In this document: in pieces, positions 50,201 through 62,825 of the stretch
Position numbering within the stretch: position 1 is the stretch's first letter
Layout of the letters: every line of letters begins with the position of its first letter
Assembly (NCBI GenBank): GCA_002749535.1
Contig: MZZL01000379.1
Span: forward strand, 248,001 to 312,000
DNA: 64,000 bases
From: Apophysomyces variabilis
Lineage: Eukaryota; Mucoromycota; Mucoromycetes; Mucorales; Mucoraceae
Direction: 5' to 3'
Position numbers and translations under genes: made by a program
Notes under the pieces: model-generated
Databases searched by the model: none
The model's input: only the letters and a program-made list of their open reading frames with translations
Told to the model about the DNA's origin: nothing

Positions 50201-51380
50201 AAAACGCGAAAAAAAAAAAGAATCATTTTGCCTAATTCCTTCTTTTTCCCCGTTTCATTCCTTTTTCCTTCAGTAATCAAGTTCACGAACTACTGGAAGA
50301 AGTTCAGGGCGCATTCAAGACCTCTGTCTATCTTTGGCTTCAAGATCTTTCTCGGCTACAAGTTCGGTGCCTCCAGCCGTTGAACGCTACGCACCTATAT
50401 GGTTCACCCAGGCAAAGTGAGGTAGAGAGCACTGTGTTCTATATGACTCAGCGTTCGCAAGTGAATAAGAAGCAAAGAACATTCGGTACTTGTAGCCATG
50501 GTTTTTATCCGCATGCTGCCGCCCAGCTCTGCTGCGACTCCATGTTGAGTCCTTTGGTCTCTGGGGATTGCGAGTGGTCCCTCTGACCTTTGGTCCTGTT
50601 GACCATTCAGGCTCACCTGTTAGAGACAGTCACGGAAAAAGAGGAAAGGGGGAGCAAGGGGAAACGCGCGAACAGTGCTACTAATGATCAGAGTGTGAAT
50701 GCCGAAAAACTCAATCGCATAAATGAGTGAACTCTATAGGAAGACGACAAACAAGGCATCCTACCTCAAAAAAAAAAGTGCAAGGTAAGGAAAAAATAAA
50801 GTATGCCTTAACTATTGTCTCACATCCAAAATATCGTATTCCTTCTTCAAAGCAAGGCAACTCAGGAAGCAAATTAAGTCCTATCGCGAGCATTTCCACT
50901 ACAAGGATCGTCATCTATTGTTTTCGGCTAGCAGCATTCAGCATTGACTAATCAACAATATCTTTAACTAAGGCCATGTTCTTATTCGTATATCATCGTG
51001 TGTCTGCGCGTTTATAAATTCTCTTAATTACTGCTAGTATATTTAAGTAAAAATAAATCGATTAAATAGCAATATGCAAACATTATCTCGTTACTTTTTT
51101 TATTTCTTAATATATAAATTATTCCTTACACTCCGGACTTGTCTATGGTATAATGAATTCATTGTGTGCTATCAGCAATGTTTTTGTGGTTACTGCTTAT
51201 CGTTCTTATGCTTTCTTGCTGTGCATATCTACAATAGCAATTGATTTCCAGCCTATTTGCCAGTTTACTTGAAACGAACTCTATTTGTAAAGAAATGGCA
51301 CGTTTAAGTGCATGAAAATCAATTGATTCATTAAAAGATGGTTAAGGGACATGCATTTCTTTTTAAATGTTATTGCTTGG
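47258..51380. other. gene-poor region, no intact gene
   Basis: About 4 kb with many short frames, none with family motifs. A 160-codon minus frame (47621-48103) and others around 49.0-50.6 kb have odd compositions and overlap frames on the other strand; they are not called. Strong GTAAGT donor-like signals recur on the plus strand at about 47849, 48058 and 48161. Confidence 0.4.
47930..48062 (+). other. GC-rich hairpin island
   Basis: A short GC-rich block in AT-rich surroundings. It contains the palindrome GGGGCCGGCCCC (within about 48015-48030) and, close by, TTACCC-TTCG-GGGGTAA, a stem closed by a UUCG tetraloop, which overlaps the following GTAAGT. It might be part of a structured spliced non-coding transcript or the relic of a GC-rich mobile element. 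No protein family recognised. Confidence 0.35.
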
Positions 51381-52302
51381 TTATTTTCTAAACAAGCCTT
51401 TCTGCAGCCATTTGGGGATGTTGTTTGATTTAGTTCCCGATGCTTGATTCGAATTCGCCGGAGAAGATGCATTCGGTGACTCGGATAAGTTGGATTCGGG
51501 TGTGCTGGGCATAGATAACGGCTGCTTGATATTAGTGTAATCATCGGTAAGTACAGGAAACTCTACGTATGGAAAAGAGAAAGTTCAAAATTTACTACGA
51601 AGACAATGTTTTCATCGTTTGACACCTTACCGTTCTCTTTAGACTCTGATTTTTCGATCCAAACTAACATGATATTGGACGCTGGAGCAAGGCCAGCCTT
51701 GTACAGTGTCAATCTTGGGTCGGTAAGTTTCGATCGAGGCGGTAAGCAAAGAAGAAATTTGCGCTCAGGTGTTCTTAGAGTAGATCGCACAAAGTCATAC
51801 AGCTCCGCAACTAAACAGAATGCATATATTCAGCATGGGTCTGAAATCGATCAGACTTTCTTAATTACCTATTTCTTTAGACTGAAAAGTTGCCTGAAGA
51901 ATGACACTGTCCGGAAGACGAACACGAATAGTAGTTTTTGGATATTTCTTCATACGCTCCTGCTCTTCCGCAGCACGCATTTTCTGAGTCTTCAAAGGTC
52001 TGTGTGAGAAAGTGGATAAGTTAGAGAACGATAACTTTAGCATGTCGAGCTACTTGCGCATTTTCCAGCTTCTGACGACGTTCTACTTGAGAATTATAAA
52101 GCGCTTTGACTTCGTTAGGAGTTAATTTATAGAATGATTCGGGCAGTTCGGCTGCGAAGTAACCAAGGAGAATGTCAATGATGACTGTAGATTTACTGGA
52201 CGCTAATATGATCTTACCTTTGGGTGCTGCATTAGTCGGTGGCGCGAATACTTTAATTTCCCTATCCCGTACTTCGAATGCTGCTGATGCTGTATCTGCC
52301 AT
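51381..52302 (-). CDS. UBX-domain protein, ASPSCR1/Ubx4 type
   Basis: A likely Cdc48/p97 adaptor. Five exons. It starts ADTASAAFEVRDREIKVFAP at 52302. Then come ELPESFYKLTPNEVKALYNS, QVERRQKLENAQ and LKTQKMRAAEEQERMKKYPK, which parallel the 'ELPDEFFELT...REAQIKEKLERYPKV' stretch of ASPSCR1/TUG. The UBX beta-grasp follows: TTIRVRLPDSVILQATFQSK, VAELYDFVRSTLRTPERKFL and ASNIMLVWIEKSE. The tail is Ser/Pro-rich and ends KSNNIPKWLQKGLFRK. The N-terminal ubiquitin-like domain of TUG is missing, so the protein is the short form. Yeast Ubx4 acts in Cdc48-linked ER degradation. Start and stop are clear. Confidence 0.8.
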
Positions 52303-53016
52303 GGTAGCAAAGTGAAATGATTAAAGAAAAAGAGGTTCCTCTTTTTTTTTCCCTTTACGCAGCAACTTTGCAGTCACCAAGGGAAAACCTCATCTTTCTC
52401 ACACGGGGAAATGGTAGGGATACACCTGGCTACAAAATGGAGCTATTTTTTGTTATTGATATATAGAACAACAAACAATACGCAACGAACAACCTTGGCC
52501 GGTTTTTTGGTGAAGATATTCAGCTTCATCATTGGTTGATCTTTTCAATCCAGTCATTGTTCTTATGTTCCGTTCAGTTTGCTAGAGCACCTAGAAGACA
52601 GATGGAGGTCAGTTTTAAATTGTTCACGCTAACTTTGTTTCCCGCCTAAAACTTTATGCTGCCGCCTGCTAAGAGCTTGGGAAGCATGTAATATCGGAAT
52701 ATAGTGCGATTAACGATGTGAACAAGTTAGAAGGAGAAGAACTCAAAATACCACTGTACTATGCGAGCAAAGCTCGTGCCATAGTGGTCTCTTTACCAAT
52801 AGGAACAGATACGGACTAGGACTAATAGTAATTTGACAGGATGCATCCAATGATAAGGTTATAGAGAAAACTACCAATAACATAGATGGATCACTCCGCG
52901 TTGTCTCCTGACTTCTCTCGGCGCAATTACGCGTAAAGCCACGGCTATTTACAATATTCCTATCAGCGCACAGTAATATTTATTTCATTCTCTTATAAGT
53001 TGGGTAGCTTGTAGCC
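52303..53016. other. intergenic region
   Basis: UBX gene promoter and TM9SF 3' flank. No coding signal. Confidence 0.5.
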
Positions 53017-55542
53017 TTAGTCAACCTAAATGACAAGAATTGTTTAACTAATGCACTTATAATTTTCATGGTTTTACCTTGATGGCACCGTAAATCTTGC
53101 GCACAAAGAAAAACGTTGAGAGGAAACCAATTGTGCCCATGCAGACACCATAGATAATGGAGATCATTATATTATGGTAGAAGTAGATCAGCGTAGGAAT
53201 CAAACCCGAAATTTCTCCCACAAAAATATAATGATGTAAGGCAAAATTGCAGACTTGTTATTCACGCTAACAGTCGAGTCAAATTGAACTCACATTAATA
53301 GATAGACGGATGATGCCGACGAAAGTCCGAATGATTTCCACCACCAACGATAGTCCTACTTTAAGAGTAAAATTCTGCTTATTTGGGCAAGACTCTGCGT
53401 AGTTACCTCTTTGCAAAGTGTAAAATAGGTAATGACAACGGATATTTCGACTGTCGAAACAATCACAAGGATCGTAATGAGCAGTAATCTCAGGTACATA
53501 TAGTACGCCAGGTCATTCCAGATCTCAAGGTAAATTCCGCCAATTTCCTCGATAATAACGACAAATGGCAAGAATCCTCCAATAACCAAACTATGCAATC
53601 AATACATTGAGTGATCTTCGACATTAAGTTTTAGTGGATTCTTACCTGATAGGTAGCTTTAGATACCACGGCTGCTCTGGAATCTGACGCGGAATTTGGT
53701 TTGTTCGTACAGGATACTCCAGCTGGGGTTTACGGTACCCGACTATGCTTCCAACGTACACAAGCGGTAAAGAAATACCAAAACCACATACTGAGCAAAG
53801 CGACAAATGTTCCGAAAGGAAGAGCAGCGGACGACTTTCGCGACCATGCAAGAAAATCTGTTAACAACAAGAAGCTGAATATAACAGAAGGCACTAGTGT
53901 TGCAGTCTGAAAGAGAACCCAAGTTTACCATCATGATATCTCCGCACTCCAATCACTTACAACAAATGCGTTCTTAAATGGTGACTTGCCATCCAATGCT
54001 TTGTACAATCTTGCACTATGGTATCCAGCAAACGATCTACAATCATAATTTAGTGCTATGTCTAGATGCATATGCTTATTTCAGCTTACCCAGAGAAAAA
54101 ATAGATAAAGCATGCATAAGATAGTACGCTGCCTCTATAAGATGGATGCAGAAGGCCAGTAGCGAGAAGAACTACATGGGATGATTTTAGTGGATAGACA
54201 ACGCCAAAAAAGGTTTGTCATACATATTACGCTGGCGAACATTACAAGAAATTGCACGCCCGAGCCTACGAGAGGAGGTAAAAGGGACCAATGCACCGGA
54301 GGACGAAACACGTCTGCGTGAACAAGCTTCCACCCAGTCGAGTCATCGCTTATTGCCTTGACAATGGATTCATAAATCCTTTTTTTTTGCATGCAGCAAA
54401 TAAATTTCCTGGAAAAATTACCTCTATATCTTGCTCTTCCTCGTTGTATTTTATGATATCTTTCTTTAACGTCCGAATAAGGATGACATTAACCATTCCC
54501 GTCAAGAAGATAACAATAAGGAGCGGCATGAACAGAGATTGTATATGGTACCAGTTGAAGTTGTAGCGATGCTGCATATATATGTCCCACCGCCGTGCCC
54601 AAGTAATATCGGTCGACTTCTTATGCGATCAATTGATGAATATTCAGCTGGCTAACTCACCTCAGCCCATTCCACTGAATAGGTATAAGTAATCTCGGTC
54701 GGTCCTTCTCCGATTTGTTTCTTCAAATAACCTTGGGGCTTGCCACAATCGCTAGGATTATCGTACCTATTGTCTGCACGTCAATTATTTGCTACGGAAG
54801 GACAATTCCATTAACGCACGACGCTAAATGGCCTTCGAATCCGACAATATACATCTTTTCAGGATCATGTCTGCTCGTTTCGTACAAAAATTTCAACTTC
54901 ATGTGGTTGTGTATGTAATAGTTAAAGCTATCTCGATGACCTATAGGAAAGTGGGTCTCCACACTATACCAATGCCACATCCATTGACTAGAATTTGTTG
55001 CAGTCGCATCCATGTAAGACAAGCCCGGCAAGTTATCAACGGACCTAAGGTTATAGTTTATGAGGGCATGTTATGACTATGTTTGCTCGCATAATATTTG
55101 CCATTCAGCCTTGTAGCCGTAATAGATGTAATCTCGCAGCTCTTTCGATTGCTCTTCCGTCAACGACACCATACAAAGTGTCGAGCATACCATGTTTTGA
55201 GCCATACGTATCTTATGCATGAAATGTTCATAGCTTATCGAAACAAATCAGCTATCTTACATCATGCCCGCTTCTCATAAGGCGATCTCCTTGGAGAACT
55301 TCGCCAAGGTTAAGACCTTCCCAGTGTATAGATCGTGGTTTGCATACGAAAGAAAGATCGTCATATGTGTAGGGAAGCTGTGTTCGATAAGAGAAAATTT
55401 TGTTGACAAGCAAAGGCACCGACTCATTCCACTTGAATTCTCTCGCGGCGGTACCAGGGAGGCTGAATGCCGCGCAAGAGGACAAAAGGCTCAACGTCAA
55501 CAGCGACCAGGTCAAGGCCAGTCGAGATTCTCGTAGGTTCAT
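53017..55542 (-). CDS. transmembrane 9 superfamily protein (nonaspanin, EMP70)
   Basis: A Golgi/endosomal nine-helix protein implicated in sorting of membrane cargo and adhesion. It starts NLRESRLALTWSLLTLSLLS at 55542 with a signal peptide. The luminal domain follows: VPLLVNKIFSYRTQLPYTYD, DLSFVCKP, LNLGEVLQGDRL, GFEGHLASCVNG and WMWHWYSVETHFPIGHRDSF. The helices start with FMPLLIVIFLTGMVNVILIR and TLKKDIIKYNEEEQDIE (the family 'RTL+.D...Y' motif). The end includes IGGIYLEIWNDLAYYMY, EISVVITYFTLCKEDYRWWW and MISIIYGVCMGTIGFLSTFF. A final intron (about 53030-53076) changes the tail to KIYGAIKVD, the KVD/KID-type Golgi retention signal, ending at 53017. More than ten introns. Without that last splice it would end in VKP, so the splice is well supported by family knowledge. 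Confidence 0.88.
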
Positions 55543-55573
55543 CAAGGCTTCCAAGGCGTTGAAGCTTTGCCGC

Positions 55574-55584
55574 GCTTTTATATA
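55574..55584 (-). promoter_or_regulatory. TATA-like box of TM9SF gene
   Basis: TATATAAAAGC on the minus strand, only 32 to 42 bp before the chosen ATG. A normal TATA-to-start-site distance would leave almost no 5' UTR, so either the leader is nearly absent or the box is not used. Confidence 0.4.
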
Positions 55585-56241
55585 GCGCCTGCCTGCTTTC
55601 CGCTTCGTACCACCTGCGCGTACTTTAGGTTATTACAAGCGGGAAACACGTGTCCTGCAACCATGGTGCCACTTGTGAGAACAATAAGACGCCTTTGTGA
55701 GTGAGAATTCAAAACATGCGGGCAGGTCAATAACAGCTCGCTCGGCAAAAGCGCACACATGTATGTGCCTGAACTTTGAGTTGAGATCTATCCCCCGATT
55801 CAAGCGCATTCTGGATAAGGACAGACAAGAAAAGTAAGTCTGCATCAAAAGTGAGGAAAGCAGAGAATAGACGCCGCAATTCTGTCAAATATTGTAAAGG
55901 CTCTAGTACAACTGTTTGCACCGCTTTAATGAAGAGGGTAAGAAGCAAGACTGTGGACACTTCTACCACTCTACACTTGGACAAGGTTTGCGGACTGCTC
56001 GTGCTGAGCAATTGTTTACCAAAAGGTTTCCGCGGATTGCAATTGGAGTTACAAGCTGGTCGAGTTATCGCTTACCCAGAGTTACAACATCTGTGTATCG
56101 ACTGTATTCAATCATTCAACTCACGCCGTCGTCATAGCAAAGCGACTCGGACCCTTGCTGGGCTTTAATCAAGTTGTTAACAACAGAGAAAAAAAAGAAA
56201 GCTTAACAGCGGACAAGACGTCGCATATTTCCGATCTCGAT
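55585..56241. other. intergenic region
   Basis: Between TM9SF and the DCP1 stop. Overlapping frames on both strands (105 codons plus, 94 codons minus) carry no motif. No gene called. Confidence 0.4.
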
Positions 56242-57957
56242 TTATTGAATACCGTTTAGAAAACGGTCTCCTTGAGCTAACCGACGCATTCTGTAATTCT
56301 CGTAAAGGGCGTCCAAAAACAAAATATCATGCTAATAAAAATGCATGAGCTACATTACGCGGAAGGGTAAATCATATGTAATTTACCTGTACTATATTCA
56401 AATACTGCTGTATAAATTCAGGCTTCGATAACAATGGCCTTTGGGAAAAACGTCTGTCGATCTCTGGTTGTGTCAGATCTAATGTCTCCTGAGGTAGTAG
56501 AGGAGGTGGATGACCTAATGATGGTGTTGAGGTGGAAGGTGCTAAACGCAGCGGTGGAGGAGGGGGTGCAGATATATAGCCGCGCATTGAAGAAGTGCCA
56601 CCTTGCAGCGTTTGAAGCAAAGCAGCTGCCTTATTTGGCGAGGCAGATGGCGAAGGTTGCATATGCGCTGGAAGCGCATGGAGCGGTTTGGTTAGTTGCT
56701 CGGCCGGAAACTGTATTAAAGGCTGCGGAGACATAGTCGCCGATGTCGGTGGCAATGGCGAAGAGGATATGGGCTGATATTGTCCAGAAAGGTTGGTAGG
56801 TCCGCCTTTGAGCATATCGAATAATTTTCGACCTGGATCCGGTTCTCTGTCACTTGTCAATGCAGGTTGACCAGGTATTGGTAACGCGTCCGGTCCTTTC
56901 ATGGGCGAACACTTTCCTTGAGATAGAATTTGTAGCAGATCGCCTTTGTTGTCGGTCGTCGGAGGAACTGCTGAATCTGGCTCGGCTGCTTGTGCGGGCA
57001 TTCCTCGTGCTAACAGCTGAAGTAGATCTTCCTTTGCTTCAACCTGAGGCAATGGAGCAGATGCTGGAACAGGTTCTTGAGCGGGCTTGTCATGCGTCAA
57101 AAGACGAAGCAATTTCGCCTTCACGTCGTCCTCAATGTTAGTAGGGGCTATGGCTACAGGACCCATGGGTAATGATGCTGCTGCTGCTGGTGTTGCCGGT
57201 GGAAGAGGCATTTCTTCCTTCTTCCCTGACTCAGCATTTGGGAACGTTTCAGGAGATCGTTGCGCTAGCGTTGCTCGCTGTAACATATGCATGATATCGA
57301 CCTTCGGTTGCTCCATTTGTTTCCCTTGTGCTGAGGGTAACCTTTTCATAGATTCTTTAAGCCTTTTTCAGTTTTTATTTAGAGATAGAGTTTAGTTTCC
57401 AAACCAGTTCAAACCATGCCACAATCTTACTTGACAATCTTTTTCAAAACCCTTTCACGATCCTTTTCTTCAAAAAGCCACAGCGCACATGCTTCGCCTG
57501 TGTTTGAGGAGTTAGGGAACAAAATTGATACGATACGCTACCAACCGTCTTTGGTTTGGTATATAATGAATTCTTCCTCCATTTTGATTTCTTCAAAATC
57601 CGTTAACAGCAATGAATAATTTTCAATTGCCTGTCGATTCAGCAGGTACAATCCAAAATATGGCGCAGAACGTCTATGCAAGCGGTATGAGTTCCTGCGA
57701 GAAACTTAACTGCTTAGTACCTTCGAGTTAAAAACACAACGCCTTCAAAACCCATCTTATCCTGTATAAAAAATAGTCTAGTCGGTTGGCCAAGTGAACC
57801 ATCTTGTGAATAAGCTTCGATAGATTACCCAACTCTGCTTTTCCGGTGCAAATTTGTAGAAAACGGCATGGGCTGACTGATCCAAGATGTCGCTAATGTC
57901 CGGATCGTGCCGTCGAAGAACTGCCAGATTAAGCCTTTTACGTGCTGCCAGATCCAT
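56242..57957 (-). CDS. DCP1: mRNA decapping activator Dcp1 with long C-terminal extension
   Basis: Activates the Dcp2 decapping enzyme in P-bodies. The N-terminal EVH1 domain reads DLAARKRLNLAVLRRHDPDI, LDQSAHAVFYKFAPEKQSW, DKMGFEGVVFLTRR, YFGLYLLNRQAIENYSLLLT, EEEFIIYQTKDG and ALWLFEEKDRERVLKKIVK, the Dcp1 pattern. A proline-rich extension of about 300 residues follows, with repeated short helices: IMHMLQRATLAQ, AKLLRLLTHD, DLLQLLARGM, DLLQILSQGK, KLFDMLKGG and ALLQTLQGG. The C-terminal helix LLSKPEFIQQYLNIVQ continues, across the last intron, into LFLDALYENYRMRRLAQGDR, like the trimerisation end of metazoan DCP1. Start MDLAARKRLN at 57957; stop at 56242. Budding-yeast Dcp1 is the EVH1 domain alone; this form is animal-like. 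Confidence 0.88.
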
Positions 57958-58946
57958 TATCGATTTAATCTACACCAAGACGTTTCCGAAATAGTAAGCG
58001 CTTGCACTTGTGCCCGTCGGCAATTTCACTGCTTCTGACGTTGCTTCGAGACTGATTCCACGTTTCAAACGCCGCCCCTCCTAAGTGGGAACGATCATTG
58101 TGCTTGAATATGTCAAAGGCTTGCTATCCTTGCTAGCTATCGATACCAAGCAATAGATCCTGCTCTCGTGCAAAGTTAACCCATTCTGGATACTTGAAGC
58201 TATCCTCAAAATAGGAAGTTATATTATGTTTCAGCACAGTTGCTTTTACAGTATTGATCAGGAAGCAACCACTAAAAGCAGTAATAATTCAATATTTCGC
58301 ATATCATGATGGTCATATTACCTTTAGCAAAGACTATTTTAGTCAATGTTCGCATCAAGCTATTAGCAGATCAAGACTATAAAAATGCATCATCGTTCTA
58401 GTTCCTTTTTCTTTTTATTTGTCAAATGATACGTTTGATGCGTTCTTTACCTCCCCCCTGAGGTACGTCAGGCGTGTGCCAGATCTGATAGCTGCGTGTA
58501 TGCTTAAGACCTATCATGTGGGTCACAATTCTAGTCAGGTATTTGGCAAATTAGGAAGAAACGTATCAATGAACAGAAAGAAGAGAACTGGGTTATAATT
58601 CCTTTGATCCCCACACACAAGTTACTGCTCAACTGACATATCTTTTTCGAAGCTAAATATGTTCCGTATGGCAATGGCAGACCGGGCTACCATAACCAGG
58701 CCCTATAGGCTATTTGTACCGTACTATATTTCGCTACTCACATTATTACTCCTTTTTTGTTCGGGAAATTAGCATAGACACGACGATGATATCGTGTCTG
58801 AGCCACTAGCTTTTGAAGTATGCTTTGGACATGCTGTCTTTAAGCTGAGTCCAACCGATATTTTCTTTTGCTCATGCGCATTGATACTGACTGAGAACAA
58901 AAAAACCACACGGCTTGCCTTTTTCGGATGTACTTGTTTTTCTACC
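57958..58946. other. divergent promoter region
   Basis: About 1 kb between the divergent DCP1 and RAB3GAP1 genes; it should hold both promoters. No gene seen. The RAB3GAP1 frame is open upstream to 58794. Confidence 0.5.
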
Positions 58947-61900
58947 ATGGACCAATCTAAACGAAGGCAGAGTTCGATAACTAGCGAAGAGCATTATGAG
59001 TTCGTCGACTACACATCAGTCTCCGATCTTGAACGTTTGGTCACCGCTATTGAGGAAGCTCTGCGCTCTTGGGGAGTGATGAACGGTTCATTCGGCATCT
59101 TTTCTGACGATCAGGTCAACTCTGCCACTACTGCGATTTTGAATCCTTCTGCTACAGAGTTCTCGCGTCGCGAACAACTTGTTGTAGGTGACGAAAAGTA
59201 TGAGTTAATCTTCTATTGCCATCCGGCGACTATTCATCAACGGGAATGTGGTCTACCACTTGCTCTTGATGACTTCTTTCTTTTTGAGACTGACAAGTTT
59301 CACCCGCTGCATCGTTGGACTGGTTTAGGACGCTTTTTAATTCTTGCACCTGTATCAGAGGCATTGAAAGGGAGCTCTTTCTTATCGTCTGGCAGGCTCG
59401 TCGTCGATTTGCACCAAGCAAAATCACTGATATCTGCGTGTGCGATAGCCTTCCAGAACACAGGCTGTACCGTACCGGCCTTTGTCCAGATGGGACTGAA
59501 TCGATATGGCTTATATTTAGGGTATATGCTATGTTCTGCACCAAATGATCCCTTAAACCATATCGAATTCCGTTTCAAAACATGTATCACGTCTGTTTCT
59601 CCAGAATACACCGATCTTTCCCGACTTCAAGACACCTTTCTAAAGAAACTTGCTTTATTTAGCGAAGATAGAGGTAAAGATCAATAAGATATACCGTCCT
59701 TTAGTTCTCAATTTTCTCTCTGTGCCCGCTTAGGTTCTATATTTTCTACCAAGAATAATGCGGACATATGGGCAACTGCCGTGTTTACTTACAACTTGAG
59801 TACTTCTGTCGATCGAAACTGGAAAATCCTGGAAGAGGAGCACTATAAGCCTGTTAAAGACCGAAAAAAGAAGAGAAGATCTAGTTTTTCTGAGGATTTT
59901 GAGGACTGGTACGCCCAGCCTTCTTCCGAGATCAGCGCGACACAAGCACATCTCCCATCTCTACCTTTCGGTCCATACAATGATCCGTTGAGGTCCTTCA
60001 CATTAAATGCGATATTTCCTATAGAACCTGTGCGGATATATACAGAAAGTTCGGCCAACCTAGAAATGGATGCATGGACAGCGAGGATTTGGAAGATTTC
60101 AAGAGAGCTCGCTCCTCCTTCAGATCAGCGTGCCTTTCTCTCTAGTACCATTGATAATGCTATAAAATCATGGATCAAGGACCCGGCTAATCACTATTAC
60201 CTTGCACCCTATGACAAAAATAACCGGATTGAGGATACAATCACCACAGGGCATGATTCTGGCCTAGTGCGCAACCTGTTGCATGCAATGAGCCAAAATC
60301 GAGCCAACGCTGTCGGTAGTCAAATCACGATAACTAAGCTGGATCACATTGAACGTATTCTGGACATCTTATTTCAATCAACTCCTGAAACTCCTCAAGT
60401 AAACGACATGATGCAGGAGGATTATATCCGGTGTCATGTTGAGCCAAAGAATATCACGTTGCCCACCGCTTCTGCGCTTGGTATGCGTTTGAAGCATGGT
60501 ACATCTGTGCCATGCCGGTCTTTCCTCTGGCAGCTTTTGTTGCTCTCACTCGATGTGTCACCAGATGCTATGATTTCCACCTATATGGGATTTTTTCGGA
60601 CATTATGGTCTGAGGTTGTACGAAAGATTCGGTGGTACTGGGAAAACCGGATACCGGTACCAAAAATCAGCACTCGGTTGTATTCGCCTGTCAAAGTATA
60701 TGATACGAGTGAGACTGTTATCCTCGAAAAAGACAATGCCAATGCCATAGGTGTGGATCTACGGTTTAATATTGTAAGTACAGATGGATATAACTGCTAA
60801 TCGATGTTAATCCTTGCTTCATCGGAATGCAGCTTCATCAGAAACTAGCCATGATCAATTGTTGCATTCATCGTGACTTGCAACGGAGAAAGAACGAAAA
60901 CGGGAAGTTTCCGGAGGATAATAGCAGTAGAGTGATGGCGTTATCAGACAGTTTTGCAGATTATTCTAAGCAGGCAGAAAGTGGGATGCAGACATCCAAA
61001 GGCAAAACGCACAAGCAAGACAGTAAACTAAAAAAGATTGTTGAAGAAGATGACTATGTTGGTGTTATTGAACAAGTAGAGGTAACAGAAATGGATATTC
61101 TCCAGCAATAATTTAACTAAAATAACCGGAAGGAGTCAAACCTAATTATCACAGGGAAAGAAGAAGAGCTGGATGCTGGCGGCGAGAATGATACCTTTTT
61201 TGATTCGCTTGAAGTTGTTGCCGACATACCTCGAACATTATCAGATATAAATCTTGAAGACAAAGATGATATGACGTCGCAGAGCTACTCTTCCTCTAGG
61301 AAATCATCTCTGTCCGACCATTGTGATTTCATGGAACAATCCATTGAGCGTTCTTATTTCTGTTTAAATAACCCCGATGAGATTGAAATCGAGGATCCGT
61401 ACGAGTATGACGGCCGATCCCATCAGCATGAACATCTATGCTTACTGAGAACTGGCGAACCCATGTGGATACCCATCATCCAGGTATGTCTAATTTCACG
61501 TGCATCACAAATAACTTGCTGAGACAAATTCCTAGGACCCTGGTTTTGTGACAGAGGACATGATTGATCAACAGGCTGACGTTTTTGAAAGTATGGGTTC
61601 ATCACAGCATGCAACGCTCAGGCGCGCAGAACTAATGTCTGCTCAATTAAAGTCCGGTAGGTTGCTTAGCATTGATATTGCTGGTCTGCGTCTCTGACCA
61701 ATCCTTCACAGACATGAAAGCATTTAAAGCTGCCAATCCTCATGCCATTCTAGAGGATTTTATCCGTTGGTACTCTCCTAAGGATTGGATAGAAGATAAA
61801 GACGCCAGTTCATCCACGGCAGGCAAATTGAGCACACGAATGTCAGGACCGGACAATCTTTGGCAACAATTATGGAAGGTAAAATATCAAATGATGCGAG

Positions 61901-62825
61901 ATATTTTCTTGAATTTTCGTATATTTTTATTCAACGTTTAGTGTACTCGAAGGGTACCTGCATCTCGTCAAAAGCCCCTTTTTGATATTGTAGCGGAAGG
62001 TGAAAAGGTGAGACGCCACCATTTTGCCTGGATTTATCAAACTAACCAGGTTACGCAAGGCTCTGCATTACCTCGAGACAATCTCCGCCCATGAAGTACT
62101 TGCCTCGTATGCGATATATTAAGTCTGTGTCCATAATTAAGGATTGATTTTTGGATAATAGATTATTCCCAACCCTCGGAATACTCTCGTATGACACGCT
62201 TTTATGCCATCCCGTTTCCAAATGCTCCCGTTTCGTTGCCCTAGGGCTTCAACATCTCAGCAAAGAATTGGCTGATTTCCCCTGGGATGGTTTCCGGTAC
62301 GTGAGTGGCTATGGGAAATGATTAGTCGCGTGACAAATATGTACCAGAAACGGACAGTACACAATTGATTACATCATTTCGACGATCCGACAGCAAGAAT
62401 TACTGATGTCCACAGCCATATCACTTTTACGGAAGGTACAACTGGGAATCGATAACAATTTTAAATTCTTTTTACCCATTTTATTAACTTTCCGTATAGT
62501 TACCCAAGCAATACCATCTTGTCGATCGTCTATTGGAATCACAGACTACCTATGTTGAAGAGGGGGAGGAACGTGCTGCGATATCTAAAATGTTCGATAA
62601 TGACGGTAAGTGAAATAAAATAGTAATGGTGGCTTTGATGAGTAATCATGATGGATGGTAGAACGCACTATCTCCGAACCCTCTTGTCGGGAATATGTAC
62701 TTTACAGTGACCGATCGGCGTACACGTTGGAGGGTCATAAGTCGCCTCATCGACAGTACGCTATGATCAAGGATAATGAAATCCGAATTATAGATATGAG
62801 CAGTACAGATGCCTTGGTATCGTAA
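58947..62825 (+). CDS. RAB3GAP1: Rab3 GTPase-activating protein catalytic subunit
   Basis: Catalytic half of the Rab3GAP complex, which in animals also acts on Rab18 and supports ER structure and autophagy. Start MDQSKRRQSSITSEEHYEFV at 58947. The N-terminal region matches the family: EFVDYTSVSDLERLVTAIEE, FQNTGCTVPAFVQMGLNRYG, LPFGPYNDPLRSFTL, LPTASALGMRLKHGTSVPC, LWSEVVRKIRWYWENRIPVP and LRFNILHQKLAMINCCIHRD. The C-terminal catalytic region reads LRTGEPMWIPIIQDPGFVTE, DMIDQQADVFESMGSS, LKSDMKAFKAANPHAILEDF, IRWYSPKDWIEDKD (holding the conserved Arg region needed for GAP activity), LSTRMSGPDNLWQQLW, CTRRVPASRQKPLFDIVAEG, EKALHYLETISAHEV, and a tail ending RIIDMSSTDALVS. About twelve exons. 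The acceptor after ttacgcaag (about 62059) restores the frame. Confidence 0.9.

Noticed and set aside
50280..50385. Short frame after a pyrimidine-rich acceptor (KFTNYWKKFRAHSRPLSIFG...)
   Set aside because: No upstream exon with an ATG could be found and no family recognised.
62000..62070. Apparent frameshift in RAB3GAP1 after IVAEGEK
   Set aside because: Using the acceptor after ttacgcaag instead of the earlier aaccag restores ALHYLETIS in frame.
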